A DNA stretch of 64,000 nucleotides, from assembly GCF_900608595.1 (NCBI RefSeq), contig NZ_UWYY01000019.1:1-64000 (forward strand). Reading direction: 5' to 3'. Source of the stretch: Promicromonospora panici (GTDB lineage: Bacteria; Actinomycetota; Actinomycetes; Actinomycetales; Cellulomonadaceae). Numbering within the stretch: position 1 is the first letter of the stretch; each line of letters begins with the position of its first letter. Shown here piece after piece: positions 8,854 through 16,675 of this stretch. A program made the position numbers and the translations under genes. The notes beneath the pieces are model-generated. The model made no database searches, had not been told where the DNA came from, and saw only the letters and a program-made list of their open reading frames with translations.

Positions 8854-9669
8854 ATGACGCCTGCCGCCACCGTGCCCACAGAGCTGCCCACCGAGACGAC
8901 CGCGACCTCCGTGGAGTCCCTGTTCCGCATCGAGGGGCAGACCGCCGTCGTCACCGGCGCCAGCAAGGGGATCGGGCTGGCGACCGCGACGCTGCTGGCT
9001 CGCGCGGGCGCCGACGTCGTGGGCGTCAGCACCACGATGCCCGACGGCGTGTCCGACGCCCGGGCGGCCGTCGAGGCGGCCGGGCGCACCTTCACGCCGA
9101 TCGCCGCCGACCTCTCGGACCGGGGAGTCGTGGCGGACCTGGCCGCCCGGCTCGCGGCGCTCGAGGTCGACGTGCTGGTCAACAACGGCGGCACCATCCG
9201 CCGCGCGCCGGCAGCCGACCACTCCGACGAGGATTTCGACGAGGTCATGGACATCAACCTGCGCGGCGCGTGGGTGCTGTCCCGCGAGGTGGGGCGCGGC
9301 ATGCTCGCGCGTGGCCGGGGCAAGATCGTCAACACGGCCTCGATGCTCAGCTTCCAGGGCGGCATCAACGTGCCGGGCTACACCGCGTCCAAGTCCGCCC
9401 TCGCGGGCCTGACCAAGGCGCTCGCCAACGAGTGGGCGGGCCGGGGCGTGAACGTCAACGCCGTCGCGCCGGGATACGTCGCCACGGCGAACACCGACCC
9501 GCTGCGGGCCGACGCCGAGCGCAGCGCCGCGATCCTCGACCGGATCCCCGCCGGACGCTGGGCCACCCCGGACGACATCGCGGGCGCGGTGCTCTACCTG
9601 TCGGCCCCGGCGTCGAACTACGTGCACGGCGCGATCCTCCCGGTAGACGGCGGCTGGCTCGCCCGCTGA
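8854..9669 (+). CDS. kduD: 2-dehydro-3-deoxy-D-gluconate 5-dehydrogenase (KduD), SDR family
   Basis: Short-chain dehydrogenase that reduces 3-deoxy-D-glycero-2,5-hexodiulosonate to 2-keto-3-deoxygluconate with NAD(P)H, the step after KduI. The Rossmann motif is VTGASKGIG; NNGG follows in LVNNGGTIRR; the catalytic pair is Y176-x3-K180 (YTASK), preceded by the serine in NTASMLS. The C-terminus PVDGGWLAR is typical of KduD. Length 271 aa includes about 20 extra N-terminal residues. GAAGGA lies upstream of the ATG. The 3' end converges with an IclR gene 10 bp away. Confidence 0.93.
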   Translation: MTPAATVPTELPTETTATSVESLFRIEGQTAVVTGASKGIGLATATLLARAGADVVGVSTTMPDGVSDARAAVEAAGRTFTPIAADLSDRGVVADLAARLAALEVDVLVNNGGTIRRAPAADHSDEDFDEVMDINLRGAWVLSREVGRGMLARGRGKIVNTASMLSFQGGINVPGYTASKSALAGLTKALANEWAGRGVNVNAVAPGYVATANTDPLRADAERSAAILDRIPAGRWATPDDIAGAVLYLSAPASNYVHGAILPVDGGWLAR

Positions 9670-9679
9670 CCACTCAACA

Positions 9680-10426
9680 TCATCTGGCGGGCGGGATCGT
9701 CAGGCCTGCCGGAAGGAGGGGCGGGAGCACATCGCGCAGCGCCGCCACCCGCTCCGCGCGCGCTTCGCCGCGCAGGCGCTCGGCGGGCGCGGTGATGCTG
9801 ACGGCGGCCACCGCGCGTCCGGCCCGTAGCAGCGGGACGGCGATACAGGCGATGCCCGGCTCGTTCTCCTCGGTCTCGCCGGCGACGCCGCTCCGCCGGG
9901 CCTCCGCCAGCGCCTCGCGGAGCCGTGCGGGGCGCGCGTCCCCGCCTGCGAACCGGGCGAGCGCGGCGTCGTCGAGGTCATGCACCGACAGGAGCGCGCG
10001 GCCGAGCGCGGTCGTCGCGGCCGCGCGCCGCCGTCCGACGGCTGACCACACCCGCACCGCGCGCTGCGGCTCGACCTTGTCGAGGTAGACCACCTCGCGC
10101 CCCGCGAGCACGCCGAGGTGCACCAGCTCGTCGGTCTTCTCGCTGAGCGCGGTCAGGGCCGGGTGCAGCAGCGCGGGCAGGTTCTCCTCGGCCAGGTAGG
10201 TGCTCCCGAGGGCGAGCGCGGCGGGGCCCAGCCGGTAGGCGCCGTCCGGCGTCTGCTCGGCGTACCCCCGATGGCGCAGCGCGGCGAGCGTGCGGTGCAG
10301 TGTCGGCTTGCTGACGCCGACGGCCTGGGCCAGCGCGGCGAGCGGGGCGCCCGCGGCGCCGAAGCCCGCGAGGGTGTCGAGCGCGAGGAGCGCCTTGTCG
10401 ACGCCGCCGAGCGGACTGGCTTCCAT
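9680..10426 (-). CDS. IclR-family transcriptional regulator (KdgR-like)
   Basis: A second IclR regulator, 248 aa, unlike the first in sequence. The N-terminal winged helix contains LAALAQAVGVSKPTLHRTLAAL; the effector domain includes ATTALGRALLSVHD and ENEPGIACIAVPLL. AGGGAG lies 4 bases before the ATG. It diverges from the KDPG aldolase gene across a 69-bp gap containing a clear dyad (10450-10485), so it is the obvious candidate to repress both itself and the aldolase-kinase operon in response to KDG or KDPG. That assignment is contextual. Confidence 0.88.
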   Translation of the reverse strand: MEASPLGGVDKALLALDTLAGFGAAGAPLAALAQAVGVSKPTLHRTLAALRHRGYAEQTPDGAYRLGPAALALGSTYLAEENLPALLHPALTALSEKTDELVHLGVLAGREVVYLDKVEPQRAVRVWSAVGRRRAAATTALGRALLSVHDLDDAALARFAGGDARPARLREALAEARRSGVAGETEENEPGIACIAVPLLRAGRAVAAVSITAPAERLRGEARAERVAALRDVLPPLLPAGLTIPPAR

Positions 10427-10449
10427 CGGGCTCCCTCACGTAGCATGCG

Positions 10450-10485
10450 TTTCGCAGTGAACAACAGGCGTTCACCATAGCGAAA
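10450..10485. promoter_or_regulatory. Candidate IclR operator between divergent iclR and KDPG aldolase genes
   Basis: A perfect dyad GTGAAC-N7-GTTCAC (10457-10475) is nested inside an outer pair TTTCGC (10450) and GCGAAA (10480). It occupies most of the 69-bp divergent gap, so a bound protein would cover both promoters. Confidence 0.7.
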
Positions 10486-10495
10486 TGGAGATCGG

Positions 10496-11161
10496 ATGTC
10501 ATCCGCGGACAGCACAGTCCTCGAGACCCTCGCCGCGCACCGGCTGGTGCCGGTGGTCGTGGTCGACGGCGCCGACGAGGGCGCCCGCCTGGCCGACGCG
10601 CTCGTCGCGGGCGGCCTGCCCGTCGCCGAGATCACGCTGCGGCTCGCGGGCGGCGTCGATGCCATCCGGGCCGTCGCGAAGAACCACCCCGACGTCGTCG
10701 TCGGCGCGGGCACCGTGACCACCGCGCAGCAGGTGGACGACGTCGCCGCGGCCGGCGCCCGCTACATCGTGTCCCCTGGCCTCTCGGCCGCCGTCGTGCG
10801 GCGCGCGCAGGAGCACGGCATCACCGTGCTGCCGGGCATCGCGACGCCCTCGGAGATCATGGCGGCGCTCGACCTGGGGATCGACGTCGTCAAGCTGTTC
10901 CCGGCGTCCGTCGTCGGCGGGCCTGCCGCCATCAAGGCATTCTCCGCGCCGTTCCCCGGGCTGCGGTTCGTGCCCACCGGCGGCGTCAGCGCCACCAACC
11001 TGGCCGACTACCTGACCCTGGCGCCGGTCCTGGCCGTCGGCGGCTCGTGGATGGTCGACCGCAAGCTCGTCACCGCGGGCGACTGGGCCGAGATCACCAC
11101 CCGGACCCGCGACGCCGTGGCGCTCGCGGCCCAGATCGACAACGAAGGGAACAACCGATGA
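10496..11161 (+). CDS. eda: 2-keto-3-deoxy-6-phosphogluconate (KDPG/KHG) aldolase
   Basis: Class I aldolase cleaving KDPG to pyruvate and glyceraldehyde-3-phosphate, the last step of uronate breakdown. The Schiff-base lysine is K133 in DVVKLFPAS and the general acid/base is E45 in AEITLR. Other family motifs are VGAGTVTTAQQ, SPGLSAAVV and FVPTGGVS. Length 221 aa is standard. The stop overlaps the start of the kinase gene (ATGA), so the two are translationally coupled. The divergent IclR operator lies directly upstream. Confidence 0.95.
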   Translation: MSSADSTVLETLAAHRLVPVVVVDGADEGARLADALVAGGLPVAEITLRLAGGVDAIRAVAKNHPDVVVGAGTVTTAQQVDDVAAAGARYIVSPGLSAAVVRRAQEHGITVLPGIATPSEIMAALDLGIDVVKLFPASVVGGPAAIKAFSAPFPGLRFVPTGGVSATNLADYLTLAPVLAVGGSWMVDRKLVTAGDWAEITTRTRDAVALAAQIDNEGNNR

Positions 11162-12258
11162 GCTCGCTCAACGTCCGCCCCGCCGCCGAGAGCGCGTACG
11201 ACGTCGTCGCGCTCGGCGAGGTGATGCTTCGCCTCGACCCGGGCAACCGCCGCGTGCGCACCGCCCGCAACTTCGACGTGTGGGAGGGCGGCGGCGAGTA
11301 CAACGTGGCGCGCGGCCTGCGCCGCTGCTTCGGCCTGCGTGGTGCGATCGTGACGGCGCTCGCCGACAACGAGATCGGCCGCCTGGTCGAGGACTTCATG
11401 CTCACCGGCGGCCTCGACACGCAGTACGTGCGGTGGGTGCCGTACGACGGCATCGGCCGCGAGGTGCGCAACGGCCTCAACTTCACCGAGCGCGGCTTCG
11501 GCGCGCGCGGCGCGGTCGGCGTCAGCGACCGCGGCAACACCGCGATCTCGCAGATGCGGCCCGACGACGTCGACTGGGACGCGCTGTTCTCCCGCGGCGT
11601 GCGCTGGCTGCACACGGGCGGCATCTTCGCCGCGCTCTCCGAGAGCAGCGCGGACGTCGCGGAGGCCGCGATGGCCGCCGCCCGCCGGCACGGCACCATC
11701 GTGTCCTACGACCTGAACTACCGGCCGTCGCTGTGGAAGGGCATCGGCGGGGAGGAGCGCGCCCGGGAGGTCAACCGGCGCCTGGCCCAGCACGTCGACG
11801 TGATGATCGGCAACGAGGAGGACTTCACCGCCTCGCTCGGCTTCGAGGTAGAGGGTGTGGACGAGAACCTCACCGACCTGGACACCGGCGCGTTCCGCGC
11901 GATGATCGAGACGGCGTCGGAGGCGTACCCGAACTTCCAGGTGATCGCCACGACGCTGCGCGGAGTGCGGTCGGCGTCGCGCAACGACTGGGGCGCGATC
12001 GCGTGGTCGCGCAAGGAGGGCTTCGCCGAGGCGACCCACCGGGCGGACCTGGAGATCTTCGACCGGGTCGGTGGCGGCGACTCGTTCGCCTCCGGCCTGG
12101 CGTACGGGCTCATGGAGCTGGGCTCGCTCCAGGAGGCCGTCGAGTACGGTGCGGCGCATGGCGCGCTCGCGATGACCACCCCGGGCGACACCACGATGGT
12201 GACCCTCGCCGAGGTGGCCAAGCTGGCCGGTGGCGGAAGTGCCCGCGTGCAGCGCTGA
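11158..12258 (+). CDS. kdgK: 2-dehydro-3-deoxygluconate kinase (PfkB family)
   Basis: Phosphorylates 2-keto-3-deoxygluconate to KDPG, the substrate of the aldolase encoded just upstream. Carbohydrate-kinase PfkB fold: ALGEVMLRLDPG at the N-terminus, GGGEYNVARGLRR for sugar binding, and GGGDSFASGL with catalytic D308 near the C-terminus. Length 366 aa is slightly long for KdgK. Start ATG overlaps the aldolase stop by 4 bases. The pair completes the KduI-KduD-KdgK-KdgA route within this locus. Confidence 0.92.
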   Translation: MSSLNVRPAAESAYDVVALGEVMLRLDPGNRRVRTARNFDVWEGGGEYNVARGLRRCFGLRGAIVTALADNEIGRLVEDFMLTGGLDTQYVRWVPYDGIGREVRNGLNFTERGFGARGAVGVSDRGNTAISQMRPDDVDWDALFSRGVRWLHTGGIFAALSESSADVAEAAMAAARRHGTIVSYDLNYRPSLWKGIGGEERAREVNRRLAQHVDVMIGNEEDFTASLGFEVEGVDENLTDLDTGAFRAMIETASEAYPNFQVIATTLRGVRSASRNDWGAIAWSRKEGFAEATHRADLEIFDRVGGGDSFASGLAYGLMELGSLQEAVEYGAAHGALAMTTPGDTTMVTLAEVAKLAGGGSARVQR

Positions 12259-12287
12259 CCTGCCCAGAGGGTGCAAGGATTGGCGGC

Positions 12288-13283
12288 ATGTCGTCCAAGA
12301 GCATCCTGTTCATCGGTGGAAGCGGAATCATCAGCCACGCCTCGGTGGCCCGGGCCGCCCGGCTCGGGCACCGGGTGACAGTGCTCAACAGAGGCAGATC
12401 CTCGGTGCGCCAGCTTCCGGCGGACGTCGAGACGCTCGTGGCCGACGCGAACGACGCGCAGGCGGTGGCCGCGGCGCTCGGCGGCCGGGAGTTCGACGTC
12501 GTCGCGCAGTTCCGCGCGTTCAGCCCGGAGCACGTGGCGCGCGACGTCGCGCAGTTCGCCGACCGGACCGGGCAGTACGTGTTCATCTCGTCCGCGTCGG
12601 CGTACCAGACGCCGCCGGCGCGGCTGCCGGTCCGGGAGTCGACCCCGCTGCGCAACCCGTTCTGGCAGTACTCGCGGGACAAGATCGCGTGCGAGGACCT
12701 GCTCGTCGGGGAGTACCGAGACAACGGGTTCCCGGTGACAATCGTGCGCCCGTCGCACACGTACGACCGCACGCTCCTGCCGACGTCGGGCGGCTGGACC
12801 GACGTGGCGCGGATGCGCGCCGGGAAGCCCGTGGTGGTCCACGGCGACGGCACGTCGCTGTGGACGCTCACGCACGCCGAGGACTTCGCGGTCGGGTTCG
12901 TGGGCCTGCTCGGACACCCGCTTGCCGTGGGGGAGACGTTCCACATCACCGGCACGCACGCGCCCACCTGGGACCAGATCTACACCTGGCTCGCGGAGGC
13001 GGCGGGCGTGCGCAGCCTGGACCTGGTGCACGTGGCGTCCGAGACGATCGCCCGCGTGCTCCCCGAGATCGGCGACGGCCTGGTGGGCGACAAGGCGCAC
13101 TCGATGGTCTTCGACATCTCGAAGGTGCGGACGCTCGTGCCCGAGTTCGGCACCACGATCACGTACGACGTCGGCGCCGAGGAGCAGATGTCCTGGTTCG
13201 ACGCCCACCCCGAGGCGCAGATCGTGGACGCCGACCTGGACGCGGCCTTCGACCGCCTGGCCGCCCACGCCCGCTCGCTCTGA
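12288..13283 (+). CDS. NAD(P)-dependent epimerase/dehydratase-like protein
   Basis: Extended short-chain dehydrogenase of 331 aa. The N-terminal Rossmann motif is ILFIGGSGIIS, followed by VTVLNRG. An SSASAYQTPP segment, and SRDK further on, stand where the catalytic Ser and Tyr-Lys pair lie in classical members; the YxxxK is not clear (QYSRDK gives Y-x-x-K). This resembles the NAD-epimerase/isoflavone-reductase-like group rather than a classical epimerase, so catalytic activity is uncertain. It is the last gene of the aldolase-kinase operon, 29 bp after kdgK, suggesting a uronate or deoxy-sugar substrate. It ends in a long inverted repeat shared with the convergent lacI gene. Confidence 0.7.
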   Translation: MSSKSILFIGGSGIISHASVARAARLGHRVTVLNRGRSSVRQLPADVETLVADANDAQAVAAALGGREFDVVAQFRAFSPEHVARDVAQFADRTGQYVFISSASAYQTPPARLPVRESTPLRNPFWQYSRDKIACEDLLVGEYRDNGFPVTIVRPSHTYDRTLLPTSGGWTDVARMRAGKPVVVHGDGTSLWTLTHAEDFAVGFVGLLGHPLAVGETFHITGTHAPTWDQIYTWLAEAAGVRSLDLVHVASETIARVLPEIGDGLVGDKAHSMVFDISKVRTLVPEFGTTITYDVGAEEQMSWFDAHPEAQIVDADLDAAFDRLAAHARSL

Positions 13284-13286
13284 CCA

Positions 13287-13365
13287 ACCTTCTTTGTTGT
13301 GGGCGGGATCGTTGCGACTACACGAACGTTTTAGGCGCAATGATCACGCCCACAACAAAGAAGGT
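13287..13365. repeat. 61-bp palindromic element copy A / bidirectional terminator
   Basis: The core is 13296-13356: a 21-base arm (starts GTTGTGGGCG), an 18-base loop (ends GTTTTAG) and a 22-base complementary arm (ends CGCCCACAAC). In this copy the pairing extends outward through ACCTTCTTT/AAAGAAGGT. The flanking convergent genes have their TGA stops at the outer edges (13281-13283 and 13365-13367). It is very likely a shared transcription terminator. Related copies occur at 39373 and 59393. Confidence 0.85.
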
Positions 13366-14381
13366 CAGCGGAGCGGGGACGTCGAGTCCCGGACGACCAG
13401 TTCCGTCGAGAGGTTGAGGCGGCGGACCTTCGGGGACCGGCCCCGGGCGATGTCCAGCAGGATCTGCGTGGCGGCCGCGCCCATCTCGCGGAGCGGCTGC
13501 CGCACGGTGGTGAGTGGCGGGCCCACCCAAGAGGCCAGCGGCAGGTCGTCGTAGCCCACCACCGAGAGGTCCTCGGGCACGCGCAGGCCGAGCTGGTGCG
13601 CGGCGCGGAGCACCCCGAGGGCCTGCATGTCGGAGCCGGCGAACACCGCGGTCGGGCGGTCCGGCAGGGACAGCAGCTCCAGGCCCTGGTCGAATCCCGC
13701 CTCGACGTAGAAGTTGCCCTCCCGGATCAGCGCGGGGTCGACGGCGGCGCCCGCCTCCTCGTGCGCCGAGCGGAACCCGTCCGCGCGCGCCCGGCTGCAC
13801 AGCATGTCCCACGGGCCGGTGATCATCGCGATGCGGCGGTGGCCCAGCGCCAGCAGGTGCCGGGTGGCCGCCAGCCCGCCGTTCCAGTTGTCCGAGCCCA
13901 CGGAGGCGACGTCGGCAGGGGGCTCGCCGTCGGTGTCGATCACCACGTAGGGGATGCTGCGCCGGTCGAGCTGCTGGTGCTGCCCCTCGGACAGGTTCGC
14001 GGCGACGAGCAGCACGCCCAGCGGCGGGCGCGCGATGGTGGTGTCGAGCCACCGGGCGGGCGGGCGGTGCTCGCCGCCCAGCTCCGACAGGATCACGCTG
14101 GTGCGGGACTCGGCGGCGGCGTCCTCGACGCCGCGGATGATCTCCATCGACCAGGCGGAACCGAGCCGGTGGAAGACGAGGTCGATCAGGCCCGTGCCGG
14201 CCGGCGCGGTCGCGGGACGGCGCCGCCGGTACTGGTGCCGCTCCAGCGCCGCCTCGACGCGGTCGCGGGTAGCGGGGGCGACGTCGGCCCGGCCGTTGAG
14301 CACCTTGGACACCGTGGGCACCGACAGGCCGAGCTCGCTCGCGATCGACGCGATGGTGGGGCCCGGCCGTGCATCCGCCAT
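13365..14381 (-). CDS. LacI-family transcriptional regulator
   Basis: Sugar-responsive repressor, 338 aa. The ATG at 14381 is used because the LacI HTH begins immediately after it (TIASIASELGLSVPTVSKVL, residues about 9-28) and a GAAAGG lies upstream; the longer open frame is rejected. The ligand-binding domain is periplasmic-binding-protein-like (GVLLVAANLS, VVGYDDLPLASWVGPPLTTV). It diverges from a CUT1 transporter/beta-xylosidase operon and is its likely repressor. Candidate operators GAAA-N-TTTC (14407) and TTTCGAAA (14586) lie in the 278-bp gap; they resemble published xylan-regulator sites with CGAAA/TTTCG half-sites. Confidence 0.9.
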   Translation of the reverse strand: MADARPGPTIASIASELGLSVPTVSKVLNGRADVAPATRDRVEAALERHQYRRRRPATAPAGTGLIDLVFHRLGSAWSMEIIRGVEDAAAESRTSVILSELGGEHRPPARWLDTTIARPPLGVLLVAANLSEGQHQQLDRRSIPYVVIDTDGEPPADVASVGSDNWNGGLAATRHLLALGHRRIAMITGPWDMLCSRARADGFRSAHEEAGAAVDPALIREGNFYVEAGFDQGLELLSLPDRPTAVFAGSDMQALGVLRAAHQLGLRVPEDLSVVGYDDLPLASWVGPPLTTVRQPLREMGAAATQILLDIARGRSPKVRRLNLSTELVVRDSTSPLR

Positions 14382-14405
14382 TTCGCAGGCCTTTCGACTT
14401 GTCTC

Positions 14406-14416
14406 AGAAACTTTCG
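14406..14416. promoter_or_regulatory. Candidate LacI/XlnR-type operator upstream of lacI
   Basis: AGAAACTTTCG, a near-symmetric GAAA-N-TTTC element 25 bp upstream of the lacI start. It differs by one base from the CGAAACTTTCG type described for streptomycete xylan regulators (from memory). Probable autoregulation site; inferred. Confidence 0.4.
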
Positions 14417-14521
14417 CTGCTGACGGTACACCCAGTAGCGAGCGAACCCGCTGCAGCGATGGGTGATCTCTGCACAGAACCGACGTAACCACATCGTGAT
14501 GCCGTTGATCATAGGCTGGTC

Positions 14522-14551
14522 TTGACGATATGACGGCCATCGCCCTAATGT
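14522..14551 (+). promoter_or_regulatory. Promoter of the CUT1 transporter/GH39 operon
   Basis: TTGACG (14522-14527) and TAATGT (14546-14551) with an 18-bp spacer, a good vegetative-type promoter. It leaves an untranslated leader of about 100 bases that contains the TTTCGAAA element. Confidence 0.6.
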
Positions 14552-14584
14552 CCGAGCAAACGACTGTCGGCAAAGCCGCCGATA

Positions 14585-14594
14585 CTTTCGAAAA
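14585..14594. promoter_or_regulatory. Candidate LacI operator in the leader of the transporter operon
   Basis: TTTCGAAA (14586-14593) is a perfect 8-bp palindrome lying about 30 bases downstream of the predicted transcription start, where a bound repressor would block elongation. It shares half-sites with the element at 14406. Confidence 0.4.
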
Positions 14595-14659
14595 CGTTAC
14601 ACGAAGACGTGGCGTCCTCGCTGGCGAGGTCCGGCACGTCGAGGTGACCGGAGGACTTG

Positions 14660-15685
14660 ATGGCACGAGGTACTGGGACGGTTGACGCCGTGCCCCGGCC
14701 CGGCGGTGGGCTGCCCGGCCGGGGAGCGGGTGGCACCGTCGTCGGCGCGGGGCAGCGGCCGCCGCAGCAGCTCCGCAACAACGAGACCTGGCGGGTGTCC
14801 CTGCGCAGGCACTGGCGGCTCTACACCTTCGTGGTGCTGCCGGTCGTCTTCCTCCTGGTGTTCCGCTACGTGCCGATGATCGGCAACGTCATCGCGTTCC
14901 GGCGGTACCGGCCCGGCGGCTCGATGTTCGGCGACGAGTGGGTCGGTCTCTACTACTTCCAGATGTTCATCGGCAGTAAGCCGTTCTGGGACGTCTTCTG
15001 GAACACCGTCATCCTCGGCGGGCTCACCCTGGCGATCTGCTTCCCGCTGCCGATCATCCTGGCGCTGATGCTGAACGAGCTGCGGTCACGGCACTTCAAG
15101 CGGGTCGTCCAGACCGTCACCTACCTGCCGCACTTCATGTCCATAGTGATCGTGGCCGGCATGGTCTTCCAGCTCACCGCCATCAACGGCACGATCAACC
15201 AGATCATCGAGGCGTTCGGTGGCGAGGCGGTCCCGTTCATGCAGCGGGCCGACTGGTTCCGCACCATCTACCTGAGCTCCGAGGTGTGGCAGACGGTCGG
15301 CTGGGGCACGATCCTCTACCTCGCCGCGCTGACCACCATCGACGACCAGCTCTACGAGGCGTCGCGGATCGACGGCGCCAACCGGTGGCAGCAGACCTGG
15401 CACATCACGCTCCCCGGGATCCGGCCGACGATGATGGTGCTCCTCATCCTGAACATCGGCAGCTTCATGGCGGTCGGGTTCGAGAAGGTCCTGCTGCTGT
15501 ACAACCCCCTCACGTACGACACGGCCGACGTGCTCTCCACGTACCTGTACCGGGTGGGGATCGGTGAGGGCGGCAACTACTCGTTCGCCGCCGCGATCGG
15601 CCTGTTCGAGGCGCTGATCGGCGTCGCCCTGGTCGTCACGGCCAACCAGATCTCGAAGCGAGCGGTGGGAGCCTCCCTGTGGTGA
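14660..15685 (+). CDS. CUT1 sugar ABC transporter permease (LplB-like)
   Basis: Inner-membrane permease of a carbohydrate-uptake ABC transporter, 341 aa. GGAGG lies 5 bases before the ATG at 14660. A glycine/proline-rich cytoplasmic N-terminus of about 50 residues precedes six hydrophobic segments. The EAA loop that contacts the ATPase reads LYEASRIDGANRWQQTWHIT. The GNVIAFRRYRPGGS region is typical of the LplB/YtcP oligosaccharide group. It overlaps the next permease gene and lacks a partner ATPase gene nearby, so it probably uses a shared MsiK-type ATPase encoded elsewhere. Confidence 0.9.
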   Translation: MARGTGTVDAVPRPGGGLPGRGAGGTVVGAGQRPPQQLRNNETWRVSLRRHWRLYTFVVLPVVFLLVFRYVPMIGNVIAFRRYRPGGSMFGDEWVGLYYFQMFIGSKPFWDVFWNTVILGGLTLAICFPLPIILALMLNELRSRHFKRVVQTVTYLPHFMSIVIVAGMVFQLTAINGTINQIIEAFGGEAVPFMQRADWFRTIYLSSEVWQTVGWGTILYLAALTTIDDQLYEASRIDGANRWQQTWHITLPGIRPTMMVLLILNIGSFMAVGFEKVLLLYNPLTYDTADVLSTYLYRVGIGEGGNYSFAAAIGLFEALIGVALVVTANQISKRAVGASLW

Positions 15686-16593
15686 CGACGAACACTCCCG
15701 ACATCACGGCGGTCAGTCCCGCCACGATCACGGTCAAGGACACCCCCGGTTACCGGGTGTTCCGGGCCGTCAACGGGTTCGTGCTGGTGGTGATCACGTT
15801 CCTGACGCTGTATCCCTTCATCAACATGGTGGCGAAGGCGTTCAGCGCCCAGGCCTACATCGCGGCCGGTCAGGTCAACCTGTGGCCGCGCGGGTTCAAC
15901 CTGACCACGTTCGCGAGCGTGATGGGCGACTCGATCTTCTGGGTCAACTACCGCAACACGATCGTGTACACGCTGCTGGCCACGGCCATCGCCATGGCGC
16001 TGACCACGACCTTCGCGTACGCGCTGTCCAAGCCGTACCTGAAGGGCAGGGGAGTCCTGGTCGGGCTGGCCATGGTGACCATGCTGTACGCGGGCGGCCT
16101 GATCCCGAACTACCTGCTGATCGATGCGCTCGGGTTCAAGAACACGATGTGGGCGATCGTCGTCCCTGGTGCGATCAACGTATTCAACCTGCTGGTCATG
16201 AAATCGTTCTTCGACAACTTCCCCAAGGACCTCGAGGAAGCCGCGGAGATCGACGGCATGTCGCAGTACGGCGTGTTCTTCCGCATCGTGCTCCCGCTGT
16301 CGAAGGCGGTCATCGCCACGATGACCCTCTTCTACGCGGTCCAGTTCTGGAACTCGTGGTTTCAGGCGTATCTGTACCTGAACGACCGTGACATGTACCC
16401 GGTCACGCTCTACCTGCGCAACCTGCTCGCTGCGGCGACGTCCACGACGGACCTCGGCAGCGACACCGTGCAGATCCAGGCGAACGTCCAGTCCGTGGCG
16501 ATGTTGCTCACGGTCCTGCCGATCGTCTGCGTGTATCCGTTCATCCAGAAGTACTTCGTGTCCGGCGTGATGCTCGGCTCCGTCAAGGGCTGA
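15679..16593 (+). CDS. CUT1 sugar ABC transporter permease (LplC-like)
   Basis: Second permease of the same importer, 304 codons. Two adjacent GTG codons (15679 and 15682) are possible starts; GGGAG lies 6 bases before the first. The start overlaps the stop of the upstream permease gene by 7 bases. Six predicted membrane segments and the EAA loop LEEAAEIDGMSQYGVFFRIV are visible. The C-terminus FIQKYFVSGVMLGSVKG is diagnostic of the LplC/YtcP group. The gene for the binding protein follows after 82 bp. Confidence 0.92.
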   Translation: MVTTNTPDITAVSPATITVKDTPGYRVFRAVNGFVLVVITFLTLYPFINMVAKAFSAQAYIAAGQVNLWPRGFNLTTFASVMGDSIFWVNYRNTIVYTLLATAIAMALTTTFAYALSKPYLKGRGVLVGLAMVTMLYAGGLIPNYLLIDALGFKNTMWAIVVPGAINVFNLLVMKSFFDNFPKDLEEAAEIDGMSQYGVFFRIVLPLSKAVIATMTLFYAVQFWNSWFQAYLYLNDRDMYPVTLYLRNLLAAATSTTDLGSDTVQIQANVQSVAMLLTVLPIVCVYPFIQKYFVSGVMLGSVKG

Positions 16594-16675
16594 CCGCACG
16601 CCGTCCGACACGCGAGGACCACCCGATCCAGCCTGACCGTCCTGAACGACGGCGTTCACAACCTGAAGGAGAACC

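Noticed and set aside
12288..13283. Assignment as UDP-sugar 4-epimerase (GalE)
   Set aside because: The catalytic YxxxK is not in the expected form and the length and motifs fit the looser epimerase-like/isoflavone-reductase-like group.
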